DNA of 64,000 bases from Marivibrio halodurans (GCF_017963645.1 NZ_JAGMWN010000001.1:372001-436000), one strand, 5' to 3'; positions 48,057 to 57,649 are shown, counted from the first letter of the stretch. Numbers and translations are program-made. Notes: generated from the letters alone by a model not told the origin.

Positions 48057-49805
48057 TCAACTCAACTCATCGACCGGCGTCACGCCGAAAACATCCAACC
48101 CCGAGGCGATCACCGTGCGCAAGGCTTCGACGAGCGCCAACCGCGCGATCGTCACCGCCGGGTCGTCCGGCTGTATGAAGCGCAGCGTGGTCTCTTCCTT
48201 GCCACGTGTCCACAGGGCGTGGAAGGCGGATGCCGTATCATAGAGATAATAAGCGATTCGGTGCGGTTCTTCCGCCTCCGCCGCCGCTTCGACGGCACGC
48301 GGCCATTCGGCCAGCCGCTTCATCAAGTCGAATTCCGGTTCCGCGTCGAGGCGCGAGAGGTCGGCCGCCGCCAAGGCCTCGGCCGACGTATCGATTCCCG
48401 CCTCCTCCGCCTGCCGGAAGACGGAGCGGCAGCGGGCATGGGCGTAATGGACGTAGAAGACCATGTTATCGCGGCTCTGCTCCTTCACCGCGCTCAGGTC
48501 GAAATCCATCGGGGCGTCGTTCTTGCGCGTCAGCAGGAAGAAGCGGACGACGTCGCGGCCGACCGAGTCGATCAGATCCTGAAGCGTCACGAAGGAACCG
48601 GCGCGCTTCGACATCTTCACCGGCTCCCCCTTGTCGAGGAGCTTCACCATCTGGCAGAGCTTGACCGTCAGAGAGGCTTCGCCGCCGCTGACCGCCTTCA
48701 CGACCGCCTGCATGCGCTTCACATAGCCGCCGTGATCCGCGCCAAGGACAAGCACCATGTGCTTGAAACCGCGATTGTACTTATCCCTGTGATAGGCGAT
48801 GTCGGAGGCGAAATAGGTCCAGCTACCATCCGATTTCTTAAGCGGCCGGTCGGTATCGTCGCCGAACCGGCTCGCCCGGAAGAGGGTCTGCGGACGCTCT
48901 TCCCAATCATCCGGCTTCTTGCCCTTGGGCGGATCGAGAACGCCGATATAGATCAGGCCCTTCTCCTCCAGATAGGCGAGCGCATCGTCGACCTTCCCGC
49001 TTTCGATCACGCCGCGCTCGGAGGTGAAGACGTCCTGCTCCACCCCAAGATCGGCGAGCGTGGCGCGGATCAAATCCATCATCATGGCGACGGCCTTGTC
49101 GCGGACGATCGGCATCCAGCCGTCCTCGTCCATTTCCAGCAGGGCCGCGCCATGCTCGCGCTTCAGGACCTCGCCCACCGGCACCAGATAATCGCCGGGA
49201 TAGAGCCCTTCCGGCATCGGGCCGATATCCTGGCCCAGCGCCTCGCGATAGCGCAGGAAGGCCGACCGGGCGAGAATATCGATCTGCACGCCCGCGTCGT
49301 TGATCCAATATTCCTTGGTGACGGCATAGCCCGCCTTGTCGAGAAGCCGCGCCAGCACGTCGCCGAAGACGGCGCCGCGCGCGTGACCGATATGCAAGGG
49401 GCCCGTCGGGTTGGCGGAAACATATTCCACGATCACCGGCTCCCCGCCCCCGGCATCGCCGTCGCCATAGGCCGGTCCTTGCGTCAGGACGGCCCGCGCC
49501 ACACGGTGCCAGATATCGGCCTTGAGCCGCAGGTTGATGAAGCCGGGACCGGCGATCTCCGCGCTTTCGATCCAATCGCCGCCGGACAGGCCGGCCGCGA
49601 TCTTCTCCGCCAGATCGCGCGGCTTCAGACCGGCGGGCTTGGCCAGAACCATGGCCGCGTTGGTCGCCATGTCGCCGTGGCTTGGGTCGCGCGGCGGCTC
49701 CACGGCGACGCGGGAAAAATCGGTTCCCTCCGGCAGGTCACCTTGATCCTTCAAGGCCTGAAGAACCGATTCGACCTCGCGTTTCATTTCCTTGAAAACG
49801 TTCAT
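48057..49805 (-). CDS. argS: Arginyl-tRNA synthetase
   Basis: This 582-aa class I synthetase charges tRNA-Arg. The N-terminal additional domain has [21 protein letters not shown]-like residues, then the HIGH motif in [13 protein letters not shown] (about residue 137), the Tyr/Asn motif [17 protein letters not shown] for the second signature, and the DALR anticodon-binding domain at the C-terminus ([15 protein letters not shown]). Length and order are normal for bacterial ArgS. It is 29 bp after dgt and about 100 bp before the SPOR gene. Confidence 0.97.
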   Translation of the reverse strand: MNVFKEMKREVESVLQALKDQGDLPEGTDFSRVAVEPPRDPSHGDMATNAAMVLAKPAGLKPRDLAEKIAAGLSGGDWIESAEIAGPGFINLRLKADIWHRVARAVLTQGPAYGDGDAGGGEPVIVEYVSANPTGPLHIGHARGAVFGDVLARLLDKAGYAVTKEYWINDAGVQIDILARSAFLRYREALGQDIGPMPEGLYPGDYLVPVGEVLKREHGAALLEMDEDGWMPIVRDKAVAMMMDLIRATLADLGVEQDVFTSERGVIESGKVDDALAYLEEKGLIYIGVLDPPKGKKPDDWEERPQTLFRASRFGDDTDRPLKKSDGSWTYFASDIAYHRDKYNRGFKHMVLVLGADHGGYVKRMQAVVKAVSGGEASLTVKLCQMVKLLDKGEPVKMSKRAGSFVTLQDLIDSVGRDVVRFFLLTRKNDAPMDFDLSAVKEQSRDNMVFYVHYAHARCRSVFRQAEEAGIDTSAEALAAADLSRLDAEPEFDLMKRLAEWPRAVEAAAEAEEPHRIAYYLYDTASAFHALWTRGKEETTLRFIQPDDPAVTIARLALVEALRTVIASGLDVFGVTPVDELS

Positions 49806-49834
49806 TTTATCACTTTTCTCATCGGTCGTTCATG

Positions 49835-51007
49835 TCAGCTCAGCCGCAGCCGCGTCGTGCCGGCGAAGAGGTGCTTATACTGGCGATGCGCGAAACGATC
49901 CGTCATGCCGGCGATATAGTCCGCGACCGTGCGGGCGGTCGTCGCGTCGAACGGCCCGGCGCAAGCATCCCGCCAGATCTCCGGCAGCCGGTGCGGCTTG
50001 TTGAGATAGTAGCGGAAGAGTTCGCCGATGATCCGCATGCCGTCGGCCCGTTCCTCGTTGACGGCGGGCGCGCGGTACATATTCGCGAACAGGAAGGCCT
50101 TCAACGATTTTTCCCGCCCCGCCATCCCCGCCGAGAAGGCGACCATCTGCCGTCCCGCCGCGCGCAAGGCGGCCGCGTTCTCCGGTTTCGCCTCGGCAAG
50201 GCGCCGTCGGGCCTCCGCCAGCACGTCCGCCACCATCTCCCCGATCAGGCGCCGGACGGCCTCCGCGATGCGCACGGGACGCGGCAGGTCCACATAATCC
50301 CGGTCGACCGAGGCAAAGGCCGCGTCCACATGCGGCACGGCCTCACGCACCTGACCGATGGTGAAAAGCCGCGCACGCAGCCCATCATCCATATCGTGAT
50401 GGTTATAGGCGATATCGTCGGAAATCGCGGCGATCTGCGCCTCCAGCCCGGCATGGGTCCCGACCTCCAGGTCGAAACCGGCATTGACCTCCGAAAGCGT
50501 CAGCGGCAGCGGATCGTCGCGCACCGGCCCGTTATGCTTCACGACGCCTTCCAGCGCTTCCCAGGTCAGGTTCAGGCCGGGATGGGTCGGATAGCGCATT
50601 TCCAACCGCGTCAGGATACGCAGCGCCTGATCGTTATGATCGAAGCCGCCGAAAGGCTGCATGATCTCATCGAGCGCATCCTCCCCCACATGACCGAAAG
50701 GCGTGTGGCCAAGATCGTGGGCGAGCGCGATCGCCTCCGTCAGGTCTTCGTCCGCGCCCAGCGCGCGCGCGATCGACCGCGCGATCTGCGCCACCTCCAG
50801 CGAATGGGTCAGCCGCGTGCGGATATGATCGCCTTCCGGCGAGATGAAGACCTGGGTCTTGTGTCCCAGCCGCCTGAACGCGGAACAATGAACGATCCGG
50901 TCGCGATCGCGCTGGAAGGGCGTACGGGTTTCCGACGGCGCCTCGTCATGGAAGCGCCCCCGGCTCTCCTCCCACATTGTCGCGTAGGCCGCTCTCTCCG
51001 GCGTCAT
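49835..51007 (-). CDS. dgt: Deoxyguanosinetriphosphate triphosphohydrolase-like protein
   Basis: This 390-aa HD-domain enzyme hydrolyses dNTPs to nucleosides and triphosphate. Visible motifs are FRRLGHKTQVF, the first metal His in RTRLTHSLEVAQIAR, HDLGHTPFGH for the HD pair, and the final Asp in ISDDIAYNHHDMDD. I chose ATG 51007 (MTPERAAYATMWEE) as the family's usual start. ATG 51043 and the frame to 51112 are alternatives without a better ribosome site. It heads the dgt-argS-SPOR-nagZ-scpA-scpB block and is divergent from erpA, the arrangement common in alphaproteobacteria. Confidence 0.93.
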   Translation of the reverse strand: MTPERAAYATMWEESRGRFHDEAPSETRTPFQRDRDRIVHCSAFRRLGHKTQVFISPEGDHIRTRLTHSLEVAQIARSIARALGADEDLTEAIALAHDLGHTPFGHVGEDALDEIMQPFGGFDHNDQALRILTRLEMRYPTHPGLNLTWEALEGVVKHNGPVRDDPLPLTLSEVNAGFDLEVGTHAGLEAQIAAISDDIAYNHHDMDDGLRARLFTIGQVREAVPHVDAAFASVDRDYVDLPRPVRIAEAVRRLIGEMVADVLAEARRRLAEAKPENAAALRAAGRQMVAFSAGMAGREKSLKAFLFANMYRAPAVNEERADGMRIIGELFRYYLNKPHRLPEIWRDACAGPFDATTARTVADYIAGMTDRFAHRQYKHLFAGTTRLRLS

Positions 51008-51240
51008 GGCATCGGTCCCAAGAGGACAAGGGGATACGGACATGAAAGCAAAAGACGGGCGCCGACCGGGCACCGCCCCGCCCCCTCTACAGCCGACGGC
51101 GGGGAAAGGCAATGAAGGCGGCGTTCATCGCTTGAAACCGTTATCCGAACCGGCGCGGAAATTGACATTCGACCGTCATTTCCTACCTTATGGGGGTGCG
51201 CCCGGGACGGCGCGCACCATGCCAAGGATAGGTAAGCGAT

Positions 51241-51648
51241 ATGTCCGACGCCCCCGCCACGCAAACCGGTCTTTCCGCCAATCTTGACGATCCCTTCGCG
51301 ATCGCGATGAATGACGGGCCGCGCGAGTTGTCGATATCCGACGCGGCCGCCCGCCGCCTCGCCTTCCTGTTAGGCCAGGAGGACGACCCGGATCAGATGC
51401 TGCGGGTCACCGTCTCCGGCGGCGGCTGTTCCGGCTATCAGTATCATTTCGATTTCGACCGGGAAGCCCGCGCGGACGATCTGGTGTTCGAGCGCGATGG
51501 CGTGAAGGTCGTCACCGACAACGCCTCCATGGACCTGCTGGCCGGCAGTCAGCTCGACTATGTCGACGATCTGATCGGCGCCTTCTTCACGGTCAACAAC
51601 CCGAATGCCAGCTCCTCCTGCGGCTGTGGGGTCAGCTTCTCCGCTTGA
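51241..51648 (+). CDS. erpA: Iron-sulfur cluster insertion protein ErpA
   Basis: This is a 135-aa A-type carrier. The three cluster cysteines are in VSGGGCSGYQYHFDF and SSSCGCGVSFSA. The first 25 residues are an extension beyond the usual core of about 110 residues. It delivers Fe-S clusters to apo-proteins. It is divergent from dgt with about 230 bp between starts, and followed by xthA 51 bp later. The start is ATG 51241 behind AAGGATAGGTAAGCGAT. Confidence 0.93.
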   Translation: MSDAPATQTGLSANLDDPFAIAMNDGPRELSISDAAARRLAFLLGQEDDPDQMLRVTVSGGGCSGYQYHFDFDREARADDLVFERDGVKVVTDNASMDLLAGSQLDYVDDLIGAFFTVNNPNASSSCGCGVSFSA

Positions 51649-51699
51649 GGGCGATTCGCGCTGGCACGGGCGGTCGGGAGCGCTTAGGCTCCGCCCGTC

Positions 51700-52506
51700 A
51701 TGAGCCAGAATACGATCCGCATCGCCACCTTCAACGTGAACTCGATCAAGGCACGCCTGCCGCGCGTGACGGAATGGCTGGAAGAGGCCAAGCCGGATGT
51801 CGCGCTGTTGCAGGAATTGAAGTGCGCCGACGAGTCCTTCCCCCATTTCGAGATTGAGAGCGCGGGCTACAAGGCCGAAATCCACGGGCAGAAGAGCTAT
51901 AACGGCGTCGCCATCCTCTCCCGCCATCCGATCGAGGATGTGCGCCGCGGCCTGCCCGGCGCCGACGAGATGGGCGATGATGCCGATCAGGCCCGCTATA
52001 TCGAAGCGACGGTGAAGGGCATTCGCCTCGCCTCCATCTATCTGCCGAACGGCAACCCGGCGCCGGGGCCGAAATTCGACTATAAGCTACGCTGGATGGA
52101 GCGGCTGCGGGCCCATGTGGCGGAAACGCTGCTGCCTTCGGAACGGCCGCTGGCGCTCGGCGGGGATTATAACGTCTGCCCGACCGACCGGGACGTCCAC
52201 GATCCGACGGGCTTCGCGGAGGACGCGCTCTGCCGGCCGGAGAGCCGGGCCGCCTTCCGCGCGCTCCTCAATCTCGGCCTGACGGAGGCATGGCGCGCCC
52301 TGCACCCGAACGCGGAGGGGAAATACAGCTATTGGGACTATGGCGCCGGTGCGTGGCAGAAGGATAACGGCCTGCGCATCGACCATTTCCTGCTCTCCCC
52401 CCAGGCCGCCGACCGGCTGGTCGAATGCGAGATCGACCGCCGCCCGCGCGGGCGTGAGAAACCATCCGACCATACGCCGGTGGTGGTGGAACTGACGGTC
52501 GATTGA
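51700..52506 (+). CDS. xthA: Exodeoxyribonuclease III
   Basis: This 268-aa AP endonuclease / 3'-exonuclease acts in base-excision repair. It has the exonuclease-endonuclease-phosphatase fold motifs: ATFNVNSIKAR, LLQELKCADESFP with the metal-binding Glu, GDYNVCPTDRDVHDP and the final DHTPVVVEL with the catalytic His. Length is standard. It lies downstream of erpA, as in many alphaproteobacteria, and converges on rlmE. Confidence 0.95.
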   Translation: MSQNTIRIATFNVNSIKARLPRVTEWLEEAKPDVALLQELKCADESFPHFEIESAGYKAEIHGQKSYNGVAILSRHPIEDVRRGLPGADEMGDDADQARYIEATVKGIRLASIYLPNGNPAPGPKFDYKLRWMERLRAHVAETLLPSERPLALGGDYNVCPTDRDVHDPTGFAEDALCRPESRAAFRALLNLGLTEAWRALHPNAEGKYSYWDYGAGAWQKDNGLRIDHFLLSPQAADRLVECEIDRRPRGREKPSDHTPVVVELTVD

Positions 52507-52533
52507 GGGGCCGGCACGCCGGACCGGTTGGGA

Positions 52534-53316
52534 TCAGCCCTCCCCGCCCCCACGAAAACCGATGGCGACGACATACATTTCCGGGCTTTCCTTGCGGCTG
52601 GCGGGCGGCTTGAAGTGGGCCACCTTCTCGAAATCCCGCTTGAGTTGGTCGAGCAGCCCCTTCTCCGTCCCGCCCGCGAAGACCTTGGAGACGAAATTGC
52701 CGCCGGGCTTCAGCACCTCCTCCGCGAAGGCATAGGCGAGTTCGGCCAGCGCCTGGGTGCGAAGATGGTCGGTCGGCGCGTGGCCCGTCGTATTGGCCGC
52801 CATATCGGAAAGCACGACATCGACCGGCCCGTCCAGTTCCGCGCGCAGCCATGCCGGCGCGTCGTCGTCGGTGAAATCCCCCTCGATCAAAACCGCCCCC
52901 GGAACCGGGTCGCAGGCCAGCAGGTCGATGCCGACGACACGGCCACGTTCCCGCCCGTCCGGTTCCTTGCCAAGGCGTTCGCGCGCGATCTGCACCCACC
53001 CCCCCGGCGCGCAGCCCAGATCGACCACCGTGCCGGCGCGCGGCAGGACATCGTATTTCTCGTCGATCTCCTTCAGCTTGAAGGCGGCGCGGCCGCGATA
53101 GCCAAGGCGCTTCGCCTCCAGCACATAGGGATCGTTCAACTGACGCTGGAGCCAGCGGGTGGAACTCGACTTGCGCCCGCGCGCGGTCTTTACCCGCACG
53201 GCCTTGTGGCGGGCGTCGCTGACCTTGCCGCCGCCCTTACCGCCCCCGTTGCCGCCAGCTTGCCCGCCGCCGGAGCCTTTGTTGCCGGGTTTCCGTGCCA
53301 CCGACTTTCCTTCCAC
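52534..53316 (-). CDS. rlmE: 23S rRNA (uridine-2'-O)-methyltransferase RlmE
   Basis: This 260-aa FtsJ-family enzyme methylates U2552 of 23S rRNA. A Lys/Gly-rich tail (first 45 residues, GNKGSGGGQAGGNGGGKGG) precedes the core. Motifs are AAFKLKEIDEKYDVL with the catalytic Lys, VVDLGCAPGGWVQIA for SAM, DVVLSDMAANTTGHAPTDH with the catalytic Asp, and GGNFVSKVFAGG with the second Lys. It starts at GTG 53316, 9 bp after the Ppx/GppA gene, so both are co-transcribed. Confidence 0.93.
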   Translation of the reverse strand: MEGKSVARKPGNKGSGGGQAGGNGGGKGGGKVSDARHKAVRVKTARGRKSSSTRWLQRQLNDPYVLEAKRLGYRGRAAFKLKEIDEKYDVLPRAGTVVDLGCAPGGWVQIARERLGKEPDGRERGRVVGIDLLACDPVPGAVLIEGDFTDDDAPAWLRAELDGPVDVVLSDMAANTTGHAPTDHLRTQALAELAYAFAEEVLKPGGNFVSKVFAGGTEKGLLDQLKRDFEKVAHFKPPASRKESPEMYVVAIGFRGGGEG

Positions 53317-53325
53317 AAAACCGCT

Positions 53326-54390
53326 TTATAGAGCGGATGCGCGGGCCATGAGGTCGAGCAAAATCCCCTCCCGCAAGCCCCGATCCGCCACCCTCAGCCG
53401 CCCGATCGGCCATTGCCGACAAATGGCCCGCAGGATCAGGCAACCGGCCAGGACAAGGTCCGACCGATCGCGTCCCACGCAGGGATGCGCCGCCCGTGCC
53501 GCCGGGTCAAGCGCGGCCAACTCGCCGGATATTCTCTCGATCGCCGCGAAATCAAGCCAGGCCCCATCGACCCGCGCGCGATCGTATCGCTCCAGCCCCT
53601 GGGCGATACCGCCCAAGGTCGTCACCGTGCCGGATGCACCGATCATCTGGACCCGGCCCGCATCGACCTCTTCCCGGATATTCTGGATCGCGCAAAACCG
53701 GCCGAGACTGACGGCCAGCACATCCTCGATCTCCGCGCGCAGGCGGGCGGGCTCCGTCGAGGAATCCAGCAATTCCGAGACACCGACCACGCCGAGCGGC
53801 ACCGAATGCGCGCCCAGCACCTTGGGCGGCCCCTGGCGGTCGGCGTCGAGGGCGATCCAGGCGATCTGGGTGCTGCCGCCACCGATATCGAAGATCAAGG
53901 CGCGATCCGCCCGCCGGTCGATCAGGGGCAGGCAGCCGGCGATGGCAAGCCGTGCCTCCTCCGCCGGGCCGATGATCTCGAGCTCGAGGCCGGTTTCCCG
54001 CTTCACCCGGGCAACGAACTGGTCGGCGTTGTTCGCGCGCCGGCAGGCCTCCGTCGCGACGGCACGCACCCGCTTCACCCGGCGGCGGCGCAGTTTCGCC
54101 GCGCAGGCGCCGAGCGCGTCCAGCGTCCGACGCATGGCCGGTTCCGACAGGGTTCGGGTGCCCGCCAGCCCCTCGCCCAATTGCACGACCTTGCTGAACG
54201 CATCGACGACCCGGAATCCCGACGGCGTCGACCGCGCGACCAACAAGCGGCAATTATTCGTGCCGAGGTCGATCGCCCCGAAGGCATCGCCACCGGCCCC
54301 ACCCCGGCCGCGCGTCCCACGCCGGCCCCGCCGCTTGCGACGGCGCGCCGGTCCGGCCCCCGCTTCCCCGTTGGTCGTGCCCTTCTCCAA
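53326..54390 (-). CDS. Ppx/GppA family phosphatase
   Basis: This 354-aa exopolyphosphatase/pppGpp phosphohydrolase-type protein has an Arg/Gly-rich basic start (RRRKRRGRRGTRGRGG), then GAIDLGTNNCRLLVA for the first ATP-type loop and IFDIGGGSTQIAWIAL for the second. It is shorter than E. coli Ppx and lacks its C-terminal HD-like domains, as in the actinobacterial/alphaproteobacterial short form. It may degrade polyphosphate or (p)ppGpp. The start is TTG 54390; no nearby ATG fits. It shares a transcript with rlmE. Confidence 0.88.
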   Translation of the reverse strand: MEKGTTNGEAGAGPARRRKRRGRRGTRGRGGAGGDAFGAIDLGTNNCRLLVARSTPSGFRVVDAFSKVVQLGEGLAGTRTLSEPAMRRTLDALGACAAKLRRRRVKRVRAVATEACRRANNADQFVARVKRETGLELEIIGPAEEARLAIAGCLPLIDRRADRALIFDIGGGSTQIAWIALDADRQGPPKVLGAHSVPLGVVGVSELLDSSTEPARLRAEIEDVLAVSLGRFCAIQNIREEVDAGRVQMIGASGTVTTLGGIAQGLERYDRARVDGAWLDFAAIERISGELAALDPAARAAHPCVGRDRSDLVLAGCLILRAICRQWPIGRLRVADRGLREGILLDLMARASAL

Positions 54391-54624
54391 ACCGTCCTAT
54401 CCCTGGGCGGAGCCATCTGCCCTTACGATGCCCCGCTTATCCGCTTACATCCCACAGGAGGATATCGGGCAGCCGGGCATCACGCAAAAGGACCATCGCG
54501 CGCTACGCCGGTCGACGCGCCACCGCAGGTCCCTTGACTTCCTCAGGGGCGATTGCTACAAGCCCGCTCACACAAGGCCAAGCCCCGGCGAAATCGAATT
54601 AACATACTGATTTCGCTATATGAA
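54391..54624. other. Intergenic, includes tRNA-Gln promoter region
   Basis: This 234-bp stretch has no gene. TTGACTTCC at 54534 followed about 17 bp later by GCTACAAGC could be a promoter for the tRNA-Gln gene (TTGACT ... TACAAG). Nothing else is recognised. Confidence 0.4.
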
Positions 54625-54698
54625 TGGGGGATCGTCTAACGGTAGGACAGCGGACTCTGACTCCGTCAATCTAGGTTCGAATCCTAGTCCCCCAGCCA
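54625..54698 (+). tRNA. tRNA-Gln (CTG)
   Basis: This 74-nt cloverleaf has acceptor strands TGGGGGA/TCCCCCA, D arm TCGTCTAACGGTAGGA, anticodon loop CTCTGAC with anticodon CTG, T loop TTCGAAT, discriminator G and encoded CCA. The opening U and the anticodon agree with glutamine. A terminator follows. Confidence 0.96.
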
Positions 54699-54702
54699 TT
54701 GA

Positions 54703-54738
54703 GAAGCCCCGCATTACATTGCGGGGCTTCTTTCTTTT
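54703..54738 (+). terminator. Terminator of tRNA-Gln
   Basis: GAAGCCCCGCA (54703-54713) and TGCGGGGCTTC (54720-54730) make an 11-bp perfect stem with a six-base loop, followed by TTTCTTTT. This is a standard Rho-independent terminator. Confidence 0.88.
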
Positions 54739-54892
54739 CAGCTACTTGTCCCGACATGCCGCGCCGGATCGCGTATGCGCCCGCCAAATTATCGGCCCCT
54801 TCATCAAACGGAAGCACGCAATCCGATCGCGGATAGGATAGATTGACGCCGAGGGTGGAAGTAACCCAACCGCGAAGGGAATTATCATCACC

Positions 54893-55516
54893 ATGACGAT
54901 TCGCGCGCGACCGACGCTCACGGCTTTCCTCCTGGCGGGGATACTTATCGGATGGCCGGCGGCCTCCCCGAACGCGGAAGGGGGTACTCCGGTGGTATCC
55001 GGAACGGAAAGCTCCAGCCGTAGCACAGCATCCCAAACCGCCCATGCCTTTCAATTCGATGGTCTGGACGGCGCGCCGATCACGCTTCGCGATCATGCGG
55101 GCGGGCCGATCCTGGTGGTGAATACCGCCAGCCTTTGCGGCTATACCGGCCAATATGAGGGGCTGCAGGCGCTTCATGAGCGCTATGCGGACCGCGGCCT
55201 TACCGTCGTCGGCGTGCCCTCAGACGATTTCGGGGGGCAGGAATATGAGACCGCCGCCGAAATCAAGGCGTTCTGCACCGGGGCCTATGGCGTGACTTTT
55301 CCGCTCGCGGCGCGGGCACCGGTACGCGGCGCGGAGGCGCATCCCTTCTATCGCTGGGCGCGCGAAACGCTTGGCGCCGACAAGGCGCCGCGCTGGAACT
55401 TTCACAAGTATTTGATCGCGCCGGACGGCCGGCTTGTCGCGGCCTTCGACACGCGCATCGAGCCACGGGCACCGGAAGTCCTGCAGGCAATCGAGGCACT
55501 GTTGCCCGCGATGTGA
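54893..55516 (+). CDS. Exported glutathione peroxidase-like protein
   Basis: This 207-aa protein has an N-terminal signal-like stretch (TAFLLAGILIGWPAA) and then a thioredoxin-fold peroxidase: VNTASLCGYTGQYEGLQALH with the active Cys, VVGVPSDDFGGQE and WNFHKYLIAPDG carrying the conserved Trp-Asn. It would reduce peroxides in the periplasm with thioredoxin or glutathione. The mature core of about 160 residues is the usual length. The start is ATG 54893. It stands alone downstream of tRNA-Gln. Confidence 0.88.
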   Translation: MTIRARPTLTAFLLAGILIGWPAASPNAEGGTPVVSGTESSSRSTASQTAHAFQFDGLDGAPITLRDHAGGPILVVNTASLCGYTGQYEGLQALHERYADRGLTVVGVPSDDFGGQEYETAAEIKAFCTGAYGVTFPLAARAPVRGAEAHPFYRWARETLGADKAPRWNFHKYLIAPDGRLVAAFDTRIEPRAPEVLQAIEALLPAM

Positions 55517-55607
55517 GGTCGGTGGGTCGGCAGGTGGGCTTTTCATTACGGAACGTACGTTCCACTATCCAGGCCGATCAATGGTAATCGGCCCGGAGGG
55601 AACGACG

Positions 55608-56306
55608 ATGACGATCACGCTTTATGAATTGACCGGCGCGGACGACGATTTGCGTTTCAGCCCCTATGTCTGGCGCATCCGCCTCGCGCTCGCGCATAAG
55701 GGGCTCGACCACGAAGGCGTTGCCTGGCGCTTCACCGAGAAGGACGCGATCGCCTTCTCCGGACAGGGTAAGGTTCCGGTTCTCGTCGACGGCGACAAGA
55801 CGGTAATCGACAGTTGGGATATCGCCTGCCATCTGGAGGATGCCTATCCCGACCACCCCAGTCTCTTCGGTGGCGAGGCCGGTCGCGCCGGCGCCTATTT
55901 CGTGAAGCACTGGTTCGAGACCGGGGTCAACCGTTTCATCGCCAAGATGGTGGTGGCCGACGTCTGGGCCGTTCTTCATGAAAAGGACAAGAGCTATTTC
56001 CGTGAGACCCGGGAAAAGGCGCTCGGCAAGAAGCTGGAGGAGGTTTGCACCGACGAGGACGCGGCGCGCGCCGATCTGGCGCAGGCGTTGACCCCGATGC
56101 GCGCGGTTCTTCAGACCCAGCCCTATCTCGGCGGCGCGGCGCCCAACTTCATGGACTACATCCCCTTCGCCGCCTTCATGTGGGCGCGATGCAGTTCACC
56201 GAGAGCGCTTCTGGAAAGCGACGATCCGGTCCATGGCTGGCGCGAACGCATGCTCGATTCCCTGGGCGGCATGCCGCGCGCGGCGAAATGCGTCGAGACC
56301 GGATGA
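55608..56306 (+). CDS. Glutathione S-transferase family protein
   Basis: This 232-aa protein has an N-terminal thioredoxin-like domain with RFSPYVWRIRLALAHKGLDH and the glutathione-binding QGKVPVLVDGDKTVIDSW (cis-Pro after Val, and the Asp-Ser of the gamma-Glu site). A helical C-terminal half includes YLGGAAPNFMDYIPFAAFM. It is related to the beta-etherase/LigE-like and plant-type groups. The natural substrate is unknown. The start is ATG 55608 behind GGAGGGAACGACG; the frame runs further upstream without support. A terminator follows. Confidence 0.87.
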   Translation: MTITLYELTGADDDLRFSPYVWRIRLALAHKGLDHEGVAWRFTEKDAIAFSGQGKVPVLVDGDKTVIDSWDIACHLEDAYPDHPSLFGGEAGRAGAYFVKHWFETGVNRFIAKMVVADVWAVLHEKDKSYFRETREKALGKKLEEVCTDEDAARADLAQALTPMRAVLQTQPYLGGAAPNFMDYIPFAAFMWARCSSPRALLESDDPVHGWRERMLDSLGGMPRAAKCVETG

Positions 56307-56366
56307 ACCACCCGCGGCCGTCTCGCATCGTCATCGACGCGATTTATTAGCCTTTCCTTCACCAAG

Positions 56367-56410
56367 CGCCGCCGAAGGGGCCGATTTCGGTCTCTCGGCG
56401 GCGTTTTCTT
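56367..56410 (+). terminator. Terminator after the GST gene
   Basis: CGCCGCCGA (56367-56375) and TCGGCGGCG (56395-56403) form a perfect 9-bp stem around a 19-base loop that can pair partly (GGCCGA...TCGGTC). It is followed by TTTTCTT. It is placed about 60 bp after the GST stop. Confidence 0.75.
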
Positions 56411-56560
56411 GTCCAGGGGAGACATGCGCTTTTGGCATCCCCCCTCTCTGAAAACTGCGCATTTCTTTGGGTGAATTCCCGACTATTTCCCGCTCACCCG
56501 ATGACGCGGACGGCGCGCCGATCGGCTGGTTCAACCCTTCTTCGAACGGGAGTAAAAGAG

Positions 56561-56803
56561 ATGGCTGTCACGATGTTCGATGCCGGCCGCGAGGAAGTCA
56601 CGATCAAGGACATGATCGCTCGCGCCGTCTATGTTTTGAGCGCCAAGACCTACCGGGCCGCCGACGCGATGGCGCGTCGCAGCGCCCGCCGCAAGACCGA
56701 GCGTGAGCTGGCCCGCCTGACGGACGGCATGCTGCGCGATATCGGCCTGGAACGCGCCGACATTCCGAAGGCGGTTTCCATGCTTCAGGTCTCCGGCCGC
56801 TAA
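56561..56803 (+). CDS. DUF1127 small basic protein
   Basis: This is an 80-aa protein. The C-terminal 40 residues, RRKTERELARLTDGMLRDIG and LERADIPKA, are the DUF1127 (YjiS-like) helix-turn pattern. That Arg-rich domain binds RNA or partner proteins in several alphaproteobacteria and has been linked to phosphate, carbon or sRNA turnover control. The first 40 residues are ordinary. I start it at ATG 56561 behind AAAGAG; the frame extends to 56432 without support. It is a single gene between a terminator and the cold-shock gene. Confidence 0.85.
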   Translation: MAVTMFDAGREEVTIKDMIARAVYVLSAKTYRAADAMARRSARRKTERELARLTDGMLRDIGLERADIPKAVSMLQVSGR

Positions 56804-56820
56804 GCCGACAATCCCCATGC

Positions 56821-56889
56821 GATGCGTGCGCGTCACGCATCGCCGGGTATCGTTCGACGCCCCGCCCGCGCCCGTCGCGGCGGGGCGTC
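56821..56889. other. Pair of GC-rich hairpins before the cold-shock gene
   Basis: GATGCGTG (56821-56828) pairs with CACGCATC (56834-56841). GACGCCCCGCC (56856-56866) pairs with GGCGGGGCGTC (56879-56889). Both are perfect. Neither is followed by a T-run on either strand. They may end the DUF1127 transcript or belong to the structured leader of the cold-shock mRNA. Confidence 0.5.
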
Positions 56890-57013
56890 ATGCGTTTCGA
56901 AGGCATGCGTGCTCCGCGGGCAGTCGGGAGGTCCCGGACGACTCCAGCGAATCGGCGGAGTCGCGCGCTATTCCCATAGACGTACCCCCCACTTTCCCGA
57001 TAGACTTCGTGGC

Positions 57014-57649
57014 ATGGGAGACTATAGCGAGGGTCTCCCGCCGATCAGTCAGGGAGCTTCGTTCGTACCCATGAACCGTAATTTGCCGCCCGCCGTGGTC
57101 CATGAGCGCGTGTCCGCCCGGGTGAAATGGTACAACCCGACCAAGGGATTCGGTTTCGTCAAGACCGAGACGGGAGACCCGGATGCCTTCATGCATGCCT
57201 CCGTCCTCCCCCAGGAAGTGACCCAGGATCTACCCACGGGGGCAACCGTGACGTGCGATCTGGCGCAGGGTCAGAAGGGGTTGATGGTCTCGACCGTCTA
57301 TGATGTCGATCTTTCGACTGCGGACCCCAGCTTCGGCGGTGGTGGTGGCGGTGCCGGCGGCGGCCGCCCCCCCGGAGGCGGCGGCTTCGGCGGCGGTGGG
57401 TTCGGCGGCGGACCGCGTCGCCCCCCACCCGGTCCGGTCAGCGACCCGTTCGAGGGGACGGTCAAATTCTTCAACACGGCCAAGGGCTTCGGGTTCATCG
57501 TCCCGGACAACGGCGGACCCGATGTCTTCGTGTCGATCCGTACGCTGGAGCGCTGTGGCGTTCCCACGATCGATAGCGATCAGCGCGTGCGTATCACGAC
57601 CCGGCCCGGTGACAAGGGACCGATGGCGGAGTCCGTCGAGGTTCTCTGA
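57014..57649 (+). CDS. Two-domain cold-shock protein
   Basis: This 211-aa RNA-binding protein has two CspA-like domains. The first has VKWYNPTKGFGFVKTE (RNP1, about residues 37-52) and DAFMHASVLP (RNP2). The second, from about residue 142, has VKFFNTAKGFGFIVPD and DVFVSIRTLERCG. A Gly/Pro-rich linker of about 45 residues, nearly all Gly, Pro and Arg, joins them. Double cold-shock proteins of this kind are typical of alphaproteobacteria and act as RNA chaperones. The start is probably ATG 57014, with ATG 57071 (MNRNLPP) an alternative. Confidence 0.88.
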   Translation: MGDYSEGLPPISQGASFVPMNRNLPPAVVHERVSARVKWYNPTKGFGFVKTETGDPDAFMHASVLPQEVTQDLPTGATVTCDLAQGQKGLMVSTVYDVDLSTADPSFGGGGGGAGGGRPPGGGGFGGGGFGGGPRRPPPGPVSDPFEGTVKFFNTAKGFGFIVPDNGGPDVFVSIRTLERCGVPTIDSDQRVRITTRPGDKGPMAESVEVL

